Assembly: GCF_002443255.2 (NCBI RefSeq)
Contig: NW_019211454.1
Location: forward strand, 69,216,056 to 69,280,055
Length of the DNA: 64,000 bases
Direction of reading: 5' to 3'
From: Varroa destructor
Lineage: Eukaryota; Arthropoda; Arachnida; Mesostigmata; Varroidae
A program made the translations under genes and the position numbers. The notes beneath the pieces are model-generated. The model was not told the DNA's origin. It made no database searches and was given only the letters and a program-made list of their open reading frames with translations. This document shows, one piece after another, positions 1 to 13,106 of the stretch. How positions within the stretch are numbered: the first letter of the stretch is position 1; each line of letters opens with the position of its first letter.

Positions 1-3000
1 ACTATTGTCAAATATAACATATTCGCTGATTATTAGTATCTTGAACACCTTATTATTTATGCTTGCCTCTGGGCAAATGTCAAAAAAGCAAGCGTATTAT
101 CGGTTCGATTTAGTGTCTGTCTGATAATATCCATTTTACTAGTTTCAGTAGGTTTCAGCTAGTTTAACTAGTTTACGACTCTCCCTGCATTAGTTAACGG
201 CTTTAAGAAAGAATTGATGACTGCTTTGTTCCCAATCGGTTGTCGGTCTATGCCCAGTTGTCTGCTTCTTTCACCGTTATTTTTCTGTGACCTGGGCCGC
301 TTCAGAACGCGCGTGCGCGATCCACGATCGCACAGGCAGTCATGTTCCATTCGTATAAGTGCTGGCCCGTGAAATGTTGCCTACTCTTTAATGCAATTAA
401 GAAGAATCACTCAGTCAGACTAATTGGGATTTATATGGCGATTTTTTTTTTTTGGCCTCCTTCCATATACGATCGAGTTTTATTCTCATGGAGCTAGACA
501 TACAGCAGTTGGAGTACTGGTAAGACCAATAGACTCGCTGGCCGAACAGTTAAATACGAACAACAACAGCTACGACATTGTTGGAGAGGAAGGATCCGTG
601 AGGAAGGGATCGGGATAAAGAAGGCCCAAGAACAACGAAACATGCAGATCGTATATTTAAGGTTGAAGGAGATGATCTCCGAATGACGAGGTCATCACCG
701 AAACAGCACGGGACAAAAAGGTAGTCCTTTCCGACCGCTGTAGCTCTAACAGCTAAGAGACGTAACAATATTCTCAACCAGTTCCGGTAAAGCTCTGCGG
801 GGTGCGCTGTGGGGCTATTGGCAAAGGAAACTGGGGATGTGCCGTCCGATAATAATGGTTATAAACATGGGGTTAAACGGGTAGCATGAAGGGGTGATCG
901 TATCTTTAGGCGACGTGCTGTGAGACACTCTTTGCGTAAAGCAAGAGGCGATACGATGACCCAAACATACAAATAGTTTCGCATTTTCGATAGGTCGCTC
1001 GATACTCACAAACATGAACTCGCTCGGGCCGGTGTCCGCTGCCGTTCATCGTTAAGGATAGCGTGCTCACTGGCACCAGAAGCCACATCGAACGGAGCTC
1101 TGCATCGACTGAGGTAATAAATACAAAAACAACTACTAATACATAACCCCACTGGCAGATATCGTGGAGATGTCAACTGTACATTCGGGTTAGTTGCGAT
1201 TGGAAAAGACAACATGCCGAGCTATCGAGTTTATTGTCCGTGTCCATCATACACAGGCCGCACTGACCGAGATCAGGCTGAAGGATGCATATTAGGAAGA
1301 ATAAGACTGGATTGGGCATCTACACGCAGTTCTCACGAGAGGTTCTGCCCAAACCCATCTTTCGCTGCATGTATTCCATGCATGCGCTTCATATGTTCGG
1401 CTTTTCACTGGATCTTTCGCAGATGTGCGCGATGAAACTTCCGTCGTTGACGGGAAGGACATCTTTAAGTAACAGCCCCAAATGAAGGCGGTGATAAACT
1501 CTGAGTGTTATAATACATCCTTGCACACTTCTACTAGAACTGGAACAAAAAGTTAGTATGTTTCGTACGGAAGGACGACACAGATGTTTCATACCAAAGC
1601 GCTTAAGACATTTTGCGTCATTTTATCGTGGAGAGACCGTTCAGCGGATGCACTCGAACCGTTTGTGCTGCGAATGTGGAGCAAATCGCTTTCTGATGAA
1701 ACAACTTGGGAGGGCTATGTATACCGAAAAAAAAACAACACAAGCTATATGTTTTATGTAAGCTTCGTGCGCTGAATTATATCATTACCAAATTGTTAGG
1801 AACTTCTAATAGTTTGCTTGCATGGCATAAGCAAGCGCGACTGTTTGATTGCAACTATGTAGAAAAGTTTCTAATAGACATTAATTCTACTGTATATATA
1901 ATCTGCTATAAAAACTGATACAGTGATCTCCGTATCACGATAGGGTCCAGTGTTTTCAGCCTAACACGGGTTAATCAGTCGAGTGGTGCGCAACAATAAC
2001 CTCTGTTATCAACCATCTGATAAATTACGTTGATCGCCAATATTAGTATTAGTTATCCGTACCGAACGGATTAGTTGTTAACGGAGCTGAAGTTCGGTAC
2101 AATTTTCTCAACGGGTCCAGTAAATATATGTGTATGCATAGAATTGGTAAGTGTCTTTCACAATTCTACAAAATCCCTCGAGAGACTGAGGGGTCGGCCA
2201 TGTCGTTGAATGGGGGGTTACCCTGCTAGAATGATGGACAATGTAATTAGTTTTCATGTTCATCGTATCGAGTTAAGTCAAGATTTATTTTTGCACATCG
2301 GTCGACGATTGCGCTCTGTGAAGTTCTTTCCTGGCAGACCATCGGCCTGGAGTGCCTCGTATCTTTCTTGCTATTTCTAGAGCCATTTAATCTCTTATGA
2401 TAACGGAGAATGAGTTTGCAGAAACCGTTTACAGAAAGTATCGGTAAGAATTATCCTTCATGATTAAGTATTACCTCGTGTATACGAAGCCTGACCGCGG
2501 CCAGATCAAGTCTACTACAGCGTGAACAACGAGCCTCATGGTCAACCTATCCTGCAAACCTGACCTTCTTTTGCAAATTGTAACAGAGTTATACACAAGT
2601 ACCTCTAAAACATTTAATTCTATTTGTGATAGTATACGCGATCCTTCGTTCACGTGTTCTGTGATAAAGAAAATATCACTTCATTACGAATGCGGTCGTC
2701 ATTAGCTTTTCCAGCAGACATTAGTTATACAGCAGTAAATATCAACTACTCCACTGAGATCTCCGGATCTGTCCAAGAACCAGTGAAACTTGGCTATCTA
2801 GGTAAACATATAAGCCAGATGTCCGTATGACAGGCGCGGCAAGAAGCGTACTTGTTGTCGACAACACAGACAGCTCATCAGCGTCCCACGGCCGCTTTCC
2901 GACGAGCATCGATAAGCACTGTTCCGAGCTAAGAAACATTTGGATATGCTACCGGCAGATTGGCTGAACGCTGATGTGACAAGTTGAAACGTTGTCCATC

Positions 3001-6000
3001 TTCATTTGAGGACCGACTGGCCCCATCAACTATATTACAATGGGGCGGGGTCTCATTTGGCAGTCCAAGGGGCCACGAGTACCGCTGCTGCCAGCTTTCG
3101 TACTCGGTACATCTATGAAAAATGTGTTGTTTCTTCATTCAGTTTGTTGGATGATCAGTCCTGTACGAAGGACTATTCCTCTGCTTTACCTGTTCTGTTC
3201 CTAGTTTCGCTTGATGCCCCTTGTAAGGAGAAGAACAAAAGTCGGGGAAGGAGCCTTATAATTGGCCAGAAACTGGGGAATGGAGGAGGTCCTATATTGT
3301 GAAGCGCAGACTGCTACTGAATCTCAATAGATGACCTCAGTAAGAAAGAAACGGAAAAAGGAGTAGTTGACTGCATTAGTAAAGCCCGTCAGATAAATGC
3401 GTATCGCTTTACCGTACCGTATGCGTACCGTTTGCGTATCGCAGAAAGGTTAGAAATGGCCTTTATTGTTACTGCTTCCGTTTAGATGATCACTGTTATC
3501 GCTGTACAGAGTCATTGATCACGGAAGCCGACAAGCGCGTTCTCTTTTTTGAGATGTAGATCCTGAAAATCTTCTTTTAGAAGATTTTCAGGATCTACAT
3601 CAAATATCTACAGGATCAAATATGGAAACGCAGAATACGTACTTTCTCTCGACATCGCCCCATATACTTTTAAATTATTGTTCCTGACCTTAGCAGATCA
3701 GCTTTAAAATTACGTGTTTCAGGCAGTTTATTCCTACGCACGTAATCGTTAATACTCATTTCTGAATGAGTCCGATAAACGACAGGGAAATCTTGCGTAG
3801 CCCAAATCATAAATTTTCAACAAGAAATGCATCTGTCTTTCAACGTTTCGTGAATCTCATTATAAAAACTGTGCAACATGTGAGCTTGCTGCTAATTTAT
3901 ATTCGCTATCAGATGTTTTCAAGATAAGGCTAAATAGCAGCAGTTCAAATTAGGGATTTATTCCCCTATCGCAATATTAATTTTTTAGGTTTTCGTGCTT
4001 AACTATTCTAGTCTGGCCTATAACTGAAAAAAGTGCCGAAACCAGGCTTCTTAGAAATTCTATTTCTAACAATGTTTTATAGTGATAAAGCCATGTCGCT
4101 CTACCGAGCGCAGTATTGAAATTCGTTCTGGTTCGCTAACACGAACATAGGACAATGTGTCTCTTCCATGACGAAACTAAGTGTACTTTTGTGCATAATC
4201 GTTTTCAAAAAGTATTCAATGACAAAATGTTTGCTTACTAACTTTAGGTTTAATTAAATATTCCATTGTATTACAGATTTTATAATAGTTTTAGGGGCTC
4301 TATTCTCATAAACAAATGCTTAAAATTGTTTCTTTACTAATTGTATCACCACCAACGGTCACTCAGTCAGCATTAGCGCTTCTCGCTTGCGCCAATTTTC
4401 CCTTTCCATCTTAACCAGAAGCGCGGTCTCAATTGAATTTCAGGCGGCAAATTGAGAACAAATAATCTTATCATTTTCACGTCGTAGTTTACCTGTACAT
4501 TCGAACGGTAAATATCGACGCTGTGTTCCAATGGGGCTAGCGAAAACCCAAGGAAGGTGAGACAAACCGGAAAATCCCCAACAGTTTCCAGATTTAAGGG
4601 GCTCAAAAATTGACTCGAAATTAATATATTTGGACTTTTATATATAGTCTAACGGTTATTTTTGAAGAGGAATAAATCGTTCAGACTAGATAGTTTTGCT
4701 ATATTATGCCGTTTTTAGATTTTTTAACATTTTATTCTCTGGCACTTTCGGGACGTCCGGCCTGCCATCAGTCTAAAATTTAATTTCGTTCTAATTTTTC
4801 GTATATAACCTATTTGACCGACGCTTTCACTGTACCTAGAAATATCGTTTCATATACAGTTATTGTCGACTAAAACTTATTTACGGAAGATATTTCGAAG
4901 AAATATTGCCAAATACGCCATTGTCTCGGTTCCAAATTGAAGCTCAATGGCGGCCACATGGAATAAACACGACCGTGTTTTAACACATATCATTTTGTTG
5001 CAACATCCATTTTTACTCAGGTGTAGTCTTAAACAGCTACTATTAACTGATAGGATGTTGAACCGAAAAAGAAAAAATGTACTTTTTTCTTTGTTTTGTT
5101 TTTAATATATAGGGAACGGTACGTAGTGTAAATCTTTATTTCTGCAGATCATACAGACCTTGGTGTTCATCCTGGACATTGGTTTTAGAGTGTCTCACCA
5201 AAAGCCGAGTAGGGTTAATCGGTCTTCCGCAATACACCCGTGATTATCGGTCCGCATCAGAATATGACAGTTGTGCTTATGTCTGCGCTAGAAAGTTTGA
5301 GTCATGACCTACGCCGCCCATAGCCATAGACATAGGTAGATAAAGTTTGAAGGGACCCTTAGTCATTAGGTCAACAGCGTTTGTATTTGGTGACCTTCGT
5401 TAGCTTAGGGAGCTGGGTCACGTGACCGACTGTACCGCCACCTGTGAAAGGCACTGAACGAGATTCGGACCCTTCTTGGTACCAAACGCATCGTAACCGA
5501 ACTATATAATGTATATAGGTTGCCTTCCTGTTATGGTCAGCTCGACTGTTCAGTTTTGCAGTTATCTGGTTACCTGTGGGTGGTATCAGGCTCACTCAAC
5601 GTATGGTGCCTTCTACTGAGCTCAAACGACAGTCTATATCTGACCGCAGAGGTGCCTACAACAGAATGTCACGCTATCGACTCTTTAACGTCAATAGTCT
5701 TAAGTACTTCCAGTCAAGCAGCCTGTTGGCTTAGTTGTGGTTATTTATGTTTACGCAACCCCGACCAGACGGTAGCAGAATTACTATAATCTTAACTAAT
5801 GCCGTCAAATACGTGTAACTTCTGTTGTCGATCTTCGTGTCTCTGTACAATATAATGAACAGTACCAATTAACAGGACGCGATAATGTTAATTACAATAC
5901 TAATTTCACCGCAAGTAGTGGAAAAACATTTTTTAAAAAATGATTTTTTTATAGTCCAAATATACAATACCGCTGTACACTAGTCGGTCCATACCGTTTC

Positions 6001-6534
6001 ATTTGGCTCAGAAAAACTATGTTCCGTGTAACGGATCATGTTAGAAACGAAGTGACTTTGATGGTGAGAGTGTAGCAAAATTCGTTGAAGTCGCACACGA
6101 ATCTGTTCGCAAAATTATGGGCATTGATTCAAACAGCAGTCCTATCTTAAGTGAACGCTTTCGCCACTTTTATTTGAAGTCAACACGCTCAGCGCGCTGG
6201 TCAGTTTATATGATTACAGATAATTGGCGAGCCTGAGACGTCGTCGTCGCTGTTGCGCCTGTCATCTCCAGCGTGATTGTTGGTGGATAGTTAAAAAAGA
6301 AACAAGCGCTGAACTTCTAATGAACAGCAGCCTAAATTTGTTGTAGGCCACTGTTATTGATGCATAGTTAATGCCTGGAAGCTGAATAGCTGCTGGGCTA
6401 CCCTCCAGCACCCTAAGTGAATTGTAAACCCTTGGCCCGTAGACATCGCCATAGCTATCTACCTCCCTAGCCGCTTTTGTGCACACACCCGTAGATATCG
6501 AATCGCATACAGCCAGTCATTTCTTCTTACACAC
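1..6534. other. Spacer, no supported gene
   Basis: Moderately AT-rich, with short scattered ORFs of random appearance on both strands (largest: 3006-3302 plus, 98 codons, and 5520-5789 plus, 89 codons). Apart from the hairpin at 3553-3601 I see no structure. Around 3400-3440 there is a loose GCGTA(T/C)C-containing repeat. Confidence 0.6.
3553..3601. repeat. Perfect 23-bp inverted repeat, 3-nt loop
   Basis: Arm 3553-3575 is exactly complementary to 3579-3601, with loop TTT. An RNA copy would form an uninterrupted hairpin. Confidence 0.95.
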
Positions 6535-6708
6535 CTACGATTCTGATACACTTAACGAGTCAGCATAGTCGTCTTCTTCTTCTTCAATAGGACAGGGTCG
6601 TCTGTTCGCGTAGTCGACGATCTCCGGTGTCTGGTACGCGTATGGCGTCACAGTCATCGCACAGATAAGTTGTGCTACCATCAAGTATACATCAAGCAAA
6701 TGTGCATC
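6535..6708 (-). CDS. Candidate terminal exon with acidic C terminus, unknown
   Basis: On the minus strand a 103-codon open frame (6846-6535) ends with an acidic tail (PIEEEEDDYADSLSVSES) and a stop at 6535. The last part is more GC-rich and codon-regular than the start. An acceptor-like tttgctag near 6718 could begin the real exon. The segment LMVAQLICAMTVTPYAY is hydrophobic. No family is recognised. It may be chance. Confidence 0.2.
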   Translation of the reverse strand, partial: DAHLLDVYLMVAQLICAMTVTPYAYQTPEIVDYANRRPCPIEEEEDDYADSLSVSES

Positions 6709-7738
6709 CTTTATGTACCTAGCAAATTTGCTGAGACACGAAAATGTGTATGCGAGCGGGTAAAAACGAGCGAAAAATGTAACAGATATGTGATTACATG
6801 GACCAAGTCGGGGCTGGACAAAGTAGACGCCGCCTACCGTCATCATTGTGTGCTACAGAGTCGGCCGAGACAGCCGTCGTTGACAGCCGATTGTGCAGAG
6901 CGATTCTGTCTGAGACGGAACAGCCAAAACTAGCAGACGGGCCGACTGATTAACGGGCACAATAGGCCAAAACTAGCCCTGCCAATTCAAGTAGTAATTG
7001 AATGCGTGGATGAATTCTAGAAGCACAGATCTGCGGTTCGGGATCTGTGTAAGTGCCTGACAGAAAACGGCTACCGCCTATCCGTAACGCAGCTTAGACG
7101 CCTATAAATGAATCATGACTTCTACAGCCGACAACAACAAAAATATATTATGCCATTTTTCAATAACAAAATGCGGGGCTAGGTTTTGATAGAGAGCTGA
7201 TGACACCTATGGACAACGGTACCATTACGCTTACGGGACATCGTGAACATTTTGTCCCCTGCCAGAATTTTCTCTCAGTGAACACGTTTAGGCGGCTGGA
7301 TTCACCCATCAACGAGCGAAAGTGTCTATGGGGATGTTTCGTAATAAACTAATCGATTCAATCGGTTATCTTTTTTTTTGCCCTCACCGTTAATCACTTC
7401 ATAATTTGGCTTTGGCTGCGTGAGTGGTTTCACATCTCCAACGATTACGTAGGCTCATTGTATCATTGTGACGAAAGTACGCGTTGATTTGCTCCGATTT
7501 AACTGACTCTCCGTTATAGAACTGGTCACAATTGTCCATGTGCCTATACTTTATCTATGGGCAGTCAGAGTTTTAACTATTGTATTCGTCTGCCTTGACC
7601 TTTAGCCGTTTGAATCGACGCGCTCTGTTGAGTTGGCGTTTATGTTCGAGGATGGGAGAGAAAGAACTAGTGTTACGCTGTCGAACCATTACAGAAAATT
7701 TATTATAGGATAACTATCTTTCATATGCGTACGTCGAT

Positions 7739-8277
7739 ATGGATCTATCGTGTATCTTACGAATTCGTTTATTGAGTTTGAAACGACCACCTCTTCTAAT
7801 GGTGCCTGCGGTCAGCGACCCCATACTCCTGCGAACGTCGGAAATATTTCTACCACTCAGCACGTTGAACGGCTACCGTAGCCACAACATATCGCCGTAT
7901 TTTGCTAGCGTACAGACAACAGTCAATCTTCGTGACGGTAAGGTGAAGGTATACAAATGAAGCTTTACGGTAAGGATCGACTGGTCGGTCGATCCTTCAC
8001 CAGACGTTGGTTAACCGCTATGCTAGCCTACCCACAGAGGAAACAATGCACAAGGTTATTTAGTACGCCAGCATGTACTCTATTCCGTGTAAGCGCAACG
8101 AAGGAAAAAATAAGACAAGATCTGTGCATCTTACTGGTCTGTAGACGTACCGTTAGTTTACTGGTCAGTTGTTTCGACGTGAGAGGTAATTGCACGGACC
8201 AGGTAGGAAGAGGGTGGACGTCTTATATGTGTCTATGGGTGTTTATGTACGTGGGGGAGGGGGAGGAGGATGAGTAG
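7739..8277 (+). other. Two overlapping plus-strand ORFs (ATGA), unknown
   Basis: ORFs of 73 codons (7739-7960) and 106 codons (7957-8277) overlap by ATGA. Neither contains a recognisable domain. The second ends in a Gly/Glu-rich low-complexity tail (VGEGEEDE). The overlap resembles bacterial coupling but is likely coincidence in this setting. Confidence 0.1.
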
Positions 8278-8581
8278 GGAGAAGCGGAGGTGGCATAGAG
8301 AACGCTAGCGGAGTTAGCCTTTTTCGCGGATAATGCCATATAGTGCAGAGGTTGTTCTGCCAAAAACCGTAGAGATATACTGTTAGTAGTAGCTTCTGTA
8401 GTGACTTCAACTGTACTTGAGATGATGACTTCGGGATGGAGCGCTTCGTAGCGTATGGTGGCTGATGCACAGCTGGCAGACGTCGCGTCGCCGAGGCTTG
8501 TGCGGAACAGTTCTTCTCATATATGACGAAGAGCTTTAAGCAACCATTCGCATATACATACTGGTTGCTAGTACTGCTCAT
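8243..8581 (-). CDS. Candidate minus-strand ORF 3 of a cluster, unknown
   Basis: A 112-codon open frame begins MSSTSNQYVYANG and ends in a proline tract (PPPLLPTHPPPPPPRT) encoded by the antisense of a GGGGGAGG-rich stretch. It is one of three consecutive minus-strand ORFs (see 8739-9080 and 9160-9408) in three different frames. A possible donor (ctcaa/gtacag) lies near 8418. No domain is recognised. Confidence 0.15.
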   Translation of the reverse strand: MSSTSNQYVYANGCLKLFVIYEKNCSAQASATRRLPAVHQPPYATKRSIPKSSSQVQLKSLQKLLLTVYLYGFWQNNLCTIWHYPRKRLTPLAFSMPPPLLPTHPPPPPPRT

Positions 8582-8738
8582 AGCGAGACCGGTTAGTTGT
8601 TGCGTTTTCTAGTAGTGAAGATGCGCATGCCGCCCTGGCGGAACTCAGGTGCTCCTGATGCTCTAACACCATCATGCACTGGCAAGCTGAGTTGGTTAGC
8701 GCTGCTTGGTTAAGAGCAGAGTTACCCCACGTGAGGTC

Positions 8739-9080
8739 CTAGCTCGTATCATTTTGACATGTTCGGTTTTGGGGGGTTCGACTAGAGGTCGTCGTAGTGC
8801 TAGTAACGATTGTGCGAGACAGTGGCCCGTCCGCAGTGGAGGATGACTTTGCCGGAGGCACGCTCCGCTTCAGCGACTTTCCTCTAGCAGATTCTGTCTC
8901 AAACAGTATGTTCTCGATAATAGACGGCCGATTCACATTCAGTAGTAAACCGACATCAGGTCGGTAGCGATGCCAGAGACCAAGTGTTATTGGGAAGAGG
9001 CTAAAACAGTGATGAGTCAATGGTCCGTTACGATTGAGCCTCCTGTTCTTTGCTTTTAAGGGTGGGAGGAGATGGGTCAA
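8739..9080 (-). CDS. Candidate minus-strand ORF 2 of a cluster, eh1-like motif
   Basis: A 113-codon open frame. A plausible acceptor (cactgttttag) near 9000 would start an exon covering the better half. It contains NRPSIIENILFE, which resembles the eh1/Groucho-binding motif (FSIxxIL) of homeodomain and other repressors, and then a Ser/Thr/Arg-rich tail. No homeodomain exon was found nearby. Identity is unproven. Confidence 0.2.
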   Translation of the reverse strand: MTHLLPPLKAKNRRLNRNGPLTHHCFSLFPITLGLWHRYRPDVGLLLNVNRPSIIENILFETESARGKSLKRSVPPAKSSSTADGPLSRTIVTSTTTTSSRTPQNRTCQNDTS

Positions 9081-9159
9081 GGGGGCTCTACATTAAGCTA
9101 ATGCATGAGATTGTCTATCGCTGATAATAACTTATCACTAATGCTTGTTGCGTTCAATG

Positions 9160-9408
9160 TCAACGCAATGATGAGTTTCCGAATGGTCGGATTGTGTAAT
9201 GTGACCGTCCTCTCTGAATCTGGAACCTGGACGGCGGAACTGCAGTCTGAAAAAAGCGACTCGTAACTACGTATTTACTTTGTCTTTTCAAATCATGAAA
9301 TAAGGCAAAAGTTTGCAGAACGTCCTGATCGGCTCTTGTCTTCGGAACTTTTAAAGTGAAATATCTCAAGCGTCTGGCAGGGGCAAAATAAACAGAATCC
9401 AGCCCCAT
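9160..9408 (-). CDS. Candidate minus-strand ORF 1 of a cluster, unknown
   Basis: An 82-codon ORF starts MGLDSVYFAPARRLRYFTLK and is basic and aromatic-rich, without a recognisable domain. It lies 80 nt upstream of the 8739-9080 ORF on the same strand. If the three ORFs belong together they need introns or have suffered frameshifts. Confidence 0.15.
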   Translation of the reverse strand: MGLDSVYFAPARRLRYFTLKVPKTRADQDVLQTFALFHDLKRQSKYVVTSRFFQTAVPPSRFQIQRGRSHYTIRPFGNSSLR

Positions 9409-9440
9409 ATGTTACGGTCGAGCGCTAAAATGCGCGCAGG

Positions 9441-9462
9441 GTGTGTGTGTGTGTGTGTGAGT

Positions 9463-9497
<35 letters not shown>

Positions 9498-9503
9498 TGT
9501 GTA
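9441..9503. repeat. GT microsatellite (interrupted)
   Basis: A long run of GT units interrupted by GAGTAC and GG. Confidence 0.95.
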
Positions 9504-9573
9504 TATGGGACAATAGTAAAATCTCTGTGGAAGCTAATTTTTCTTATAAATGTAGTAGTATGTTAATATCAAG

Positions 9574-9605
9574 CCCAAATATTAGTAATTGACTAAATAT
9601 TTGGG
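9574..9605. repeat. 10-bp inverted repeat
   Basis: CCCAAATATT at 9574-9583 is complementary to AATATTTGGG at 9596-9605, with a 12-nt loop. Confidence 0.7.
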
Positions 9606-10386
9606 ATGCTACATTTCCATACAGGATCCTAAAACGGTATCTTTAGGGTCGACTTAATGCTCTTGGCACAAACGTACGTTCCTATAGCTATGTAAAATCA
9701 GCGTTTGTAGTGGCTCATTCATGGATGCCTCTAACTTGAGCTCCTCAACAAAATCGTGAACTCCAATGATGAAGTTTTGTTCGTGATAGGATTGGCGACT
9801 CCGCTAAGTATTGAAAGTTACTGCTCTGATTAACTTATCAATTAAGCTACTCACACAACTGTTAGGAGGCGGACATGACCGTTCCTGTGATTAACATCGA
9901 TCTTCAAGAGCCATTTGAAACACCAAGAAGCAAACGAGGTCAGGGCATATGTTCCTTTAGTTTCTTGAATAGCTTACTCCCATCGAAGGCCCTGAAGCAG
10001 AGGAACAGATCGTCTTTCAACACTGAATCATTTAGCTCCGTAGACCACTGAGGTGAACATAGTCACGTCAATATTTCTATTTGCACACGATGAGTCGCTT
10101 GAAAACCAACAAAAAACAGCAATAGAAATAATGTACATCGCTAGTTTCTTTGATTTTGTTCTAACTATCTGGCTCGTTCATCTGTCTCGTACGCTATACA
10201 GCTGTCGAACTGTTTGTCCTCTAGCCATCAGTACAAATAAAAAATATAGTTTTTTTGTTGCCCCTAGGTTTTTGATAGAAATGTTGAAGCGAGGATCTCC
10301 CTGACATGTGACAAACTGCTATAAAGAAACACACATCTTGAAAACGATATAAATCTCAATCGAACATGATTTATCTTCTGTTTCGC

Positions 10387-10477
10387 TATAAAAGAACAAG
10401 CAGATATTGAGACAGCAAAAGCTGCTTATTTTGTACGTTAGCGAGGTATCGAAGTATGAAATGTCCTAAAGAGAACG
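10387..10477 (+). promoter_or_regulatory. Candidate TATA promoter with very short first coding exon
   Basis: TATAAAAG at 10387-10394 is followed 62 nt later by ATG (10456) and a seven-codon reading (MKCPKEN), then a consensus donor g/gtacgt at 10478. Short first coding exons behind TATA boxes are common in arthropod secreted and cuticle protein genes. I could not find the matching second exon, so this is weak. Confidence 0.2.
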
Positions 10478-13080
10478 GTACGTGCATCAGTGTTCAATTA
10501 ACTTCGAATGGAAAGGTTCTCGTGTTTGTTTGGGAGCTCAAACACACAATAACGTGTAAACGCAATGGACAGACAGACACCTCAAATAGGATTTAGGGCT
10601 TCTCTTTCATGCTGGAATTGTGCATCGACATATACACGGCCAATAGCGAGCTTCGTCACGTTACGTTCTGGCTTGGAGTATTGAAAGTCGATGTTCTAAT
10701 AACATGTTGCAGAGGGAAACCACTCTTCCATTTGTGCGAAATGTTTATATATATTATAGTTTCTGTTCCAAGCGGGTTCCGTGTTTCCCTATGAGAATGT
10801 TATACGTAGAAAATATTCATTCCAATCTTAAAAAATATTAATTTTCCTAAATATATCTTAAATACCAAGTACTAAATATAGCCATAATACAGATCATAGG
10901 AAATATTGTGCACTGATAGAAATCAGCCGGTACCAAACAGCCATAAGGCCTGTTAGATCAATAGCGGTACTTAATACACGAACCGGCTTAGTTTACTGAA
11001 ACGGACTGCGGTCGGCGGTGGGCAGTATAATCAAAATTAATTCTAGAATCATTGGAAAAATTGGTCGCCACTTCGTATTTCGCATTCTCCCAAAAATCTA
11101 GAGGCATAAATCTTCTCTACTGAACAACAGGTACATTCTTTCTAACCGATGATTTTGGACGATTTTGTATACACCATGTGTTTACCAGTATATACGTTAA
11201 GTAGTCAGCAAAAAAGAATAATAAAATAGTACACAAAAGAAAGTCAAGAAGGGGGGGGCCTCTTGAGATTCGCCTATGAGGTTGCCTCGAAAGAGAGATA
11301 GTGAAGCTAATTTGCAAACGTTGCAAATCAGAACCTCGGCAGATCGCTTAATGTACAATCAGTCAATTTCTTTGTTGTCAGCAGTCTAAAGGGCTTCAAC
11401 AAATAACGATCCGTTCGTGTTGAAAGCACCTGAAGATCAGTAAATATACGGAAGAGAAGTGGCTGCAATAAGAATTGAGTTGAGTACAAACCAGAAGGTC
11501 CGATTGCTCAGCTTCGTCGCCTGCGTAGCGCCAATTCTATTACAGTTCTCTCCCATCTTTTGTCTGCGTAGACTACCCTGATTGTTAGATTTAACCGGGT
11601 CTCGTGTCGCTTAAAAGAAGCGTTACTCTACGAACTAGATTCAATCGTAGACTTGTTGAAGAGGTTCGTCTGACCCTCAAATGAGTGTCGATGGCTAGGC
11701 GTTCTGAAGGACAACATCAACAGCAATAGCAACAAAGATTTCACCGATTCAGAGAGTTACAAACCCGGATCGATGATTATATTGCCGTGTATTGTCGCCG
11801 TGAGAACTAAAGTGGCTATCATCAATAACTTCGTTCTATCACCACCTATCTGAACGCCAATTTACCTCTCTGTCCACCACGGGAGGTCCGCTTACGTTAT
11901 AGGAACGAGCGAGCGAGAATGAAAGAGAGCAGACTCTTGTTGGGTCCTCACTGGCTACTTCTCTAGTTCGTGCTGCCATTGCCGATGTGGACTGTTCGCG
12001 ACATTGTAGTATTTTCTCGGCCTTCAGTTCTGGTTTTCAGAATCAGGTAACTTACTCAATCGTGTAGATTTGCTAGATAAACTTCCCTCTAATAGGTGTG
12101 ATGGCTTGTATGGGCAGGTGAAGTAGGCTAAATGGAACGATAAAGGATTACTTCTCCGTATTTTTTCAGGCCGAAGCTGAACTTTTGTTATAATGTTCTG
12201 GCAACGTGCAACGTGAGCAGAATAAGTGATTTCTATAAGAATATGCAGTTTATCTCGCAGCTGTGTAAGCGTTGGCATGCAAAGGCTTGTTGAGAATGTG
12301 TGGAGCTTGTTTCCGGAATATAAAAAAAATACTTTACCATTTTATGGGCGAGTCGCGGGTTTGAAACCGAACAGTCAAGCTTCAATGCACGGCATAGTAA
12401 TCTTGATCAAGGTAAACGACATGGCGGAAATTCTTGACTTGAATTAAAAGTGTTTCAAGATACGTATTTTCATTTGATCTATGTCGTTGTCGAAAATGTC
12501 CCATTTTCCTGGTCCTATTTAACTTTCGAAATCACTCTAACTCTATTACGTTACTCTTATTGGCAAATTCAACTCTAATATTATACTAATAAATGTTTAA
12601 GCCAGAAATTCGACGCTACGAAACCATCGACTCCGCTCGATGTGTAGCTTCTGACGTTTGGATCACCGGTATCTTATGTGTCTAACATCGGCTTTATACA
12701 CCTACAGAAACAGCATGTCTAAGTCCAGTGTGAAGTACCGTCCAATGCACCAAATCGTTCGCGCGCTCAAGTGATATATTACCCTGCCACTTCGTTCGTT
12801 CTGCGATTTGGGCTGCGTCAGGATGGCGCGCTACCGTGCGGCTTCATCGCATCAGCAGCATAAGCTGCAATAGCCGTATCCTTACCGGCGTCACACTCTG
12901 CCACTGCAATGCATAGCAATCTTCCATCATTACCACCACCGGCATCTCTATATCTTTATTGTACACACACATACAAACAGAGCTCTGCGCAGGCAGGCAC
13001 AGTCAAACTCGCGACGATTCTCAATTTCGTAGCCAACTCCGGCCTGTTCGCGATGGCCTGCTCCCTCAGTCATCTCCCCG

Positions 13081-13106
13081 GCCTGCCTGCCTGCCTGCCT
13101 GCCTGT
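13081..13106. repeat. CCTG tetranucleotide repeat
   Basis: About six GCCT units. A related GGCA repeat on the same strand lies at 37369-37386. Confidence 0.9.

Noticed and set aside
7739..8277. ATGA-coupled ORF pair as a bacterial operon
   Set aside because: No ribosome-binding site, no domain and no bacterial neighbours; overlap of this kind arises easily by chance.
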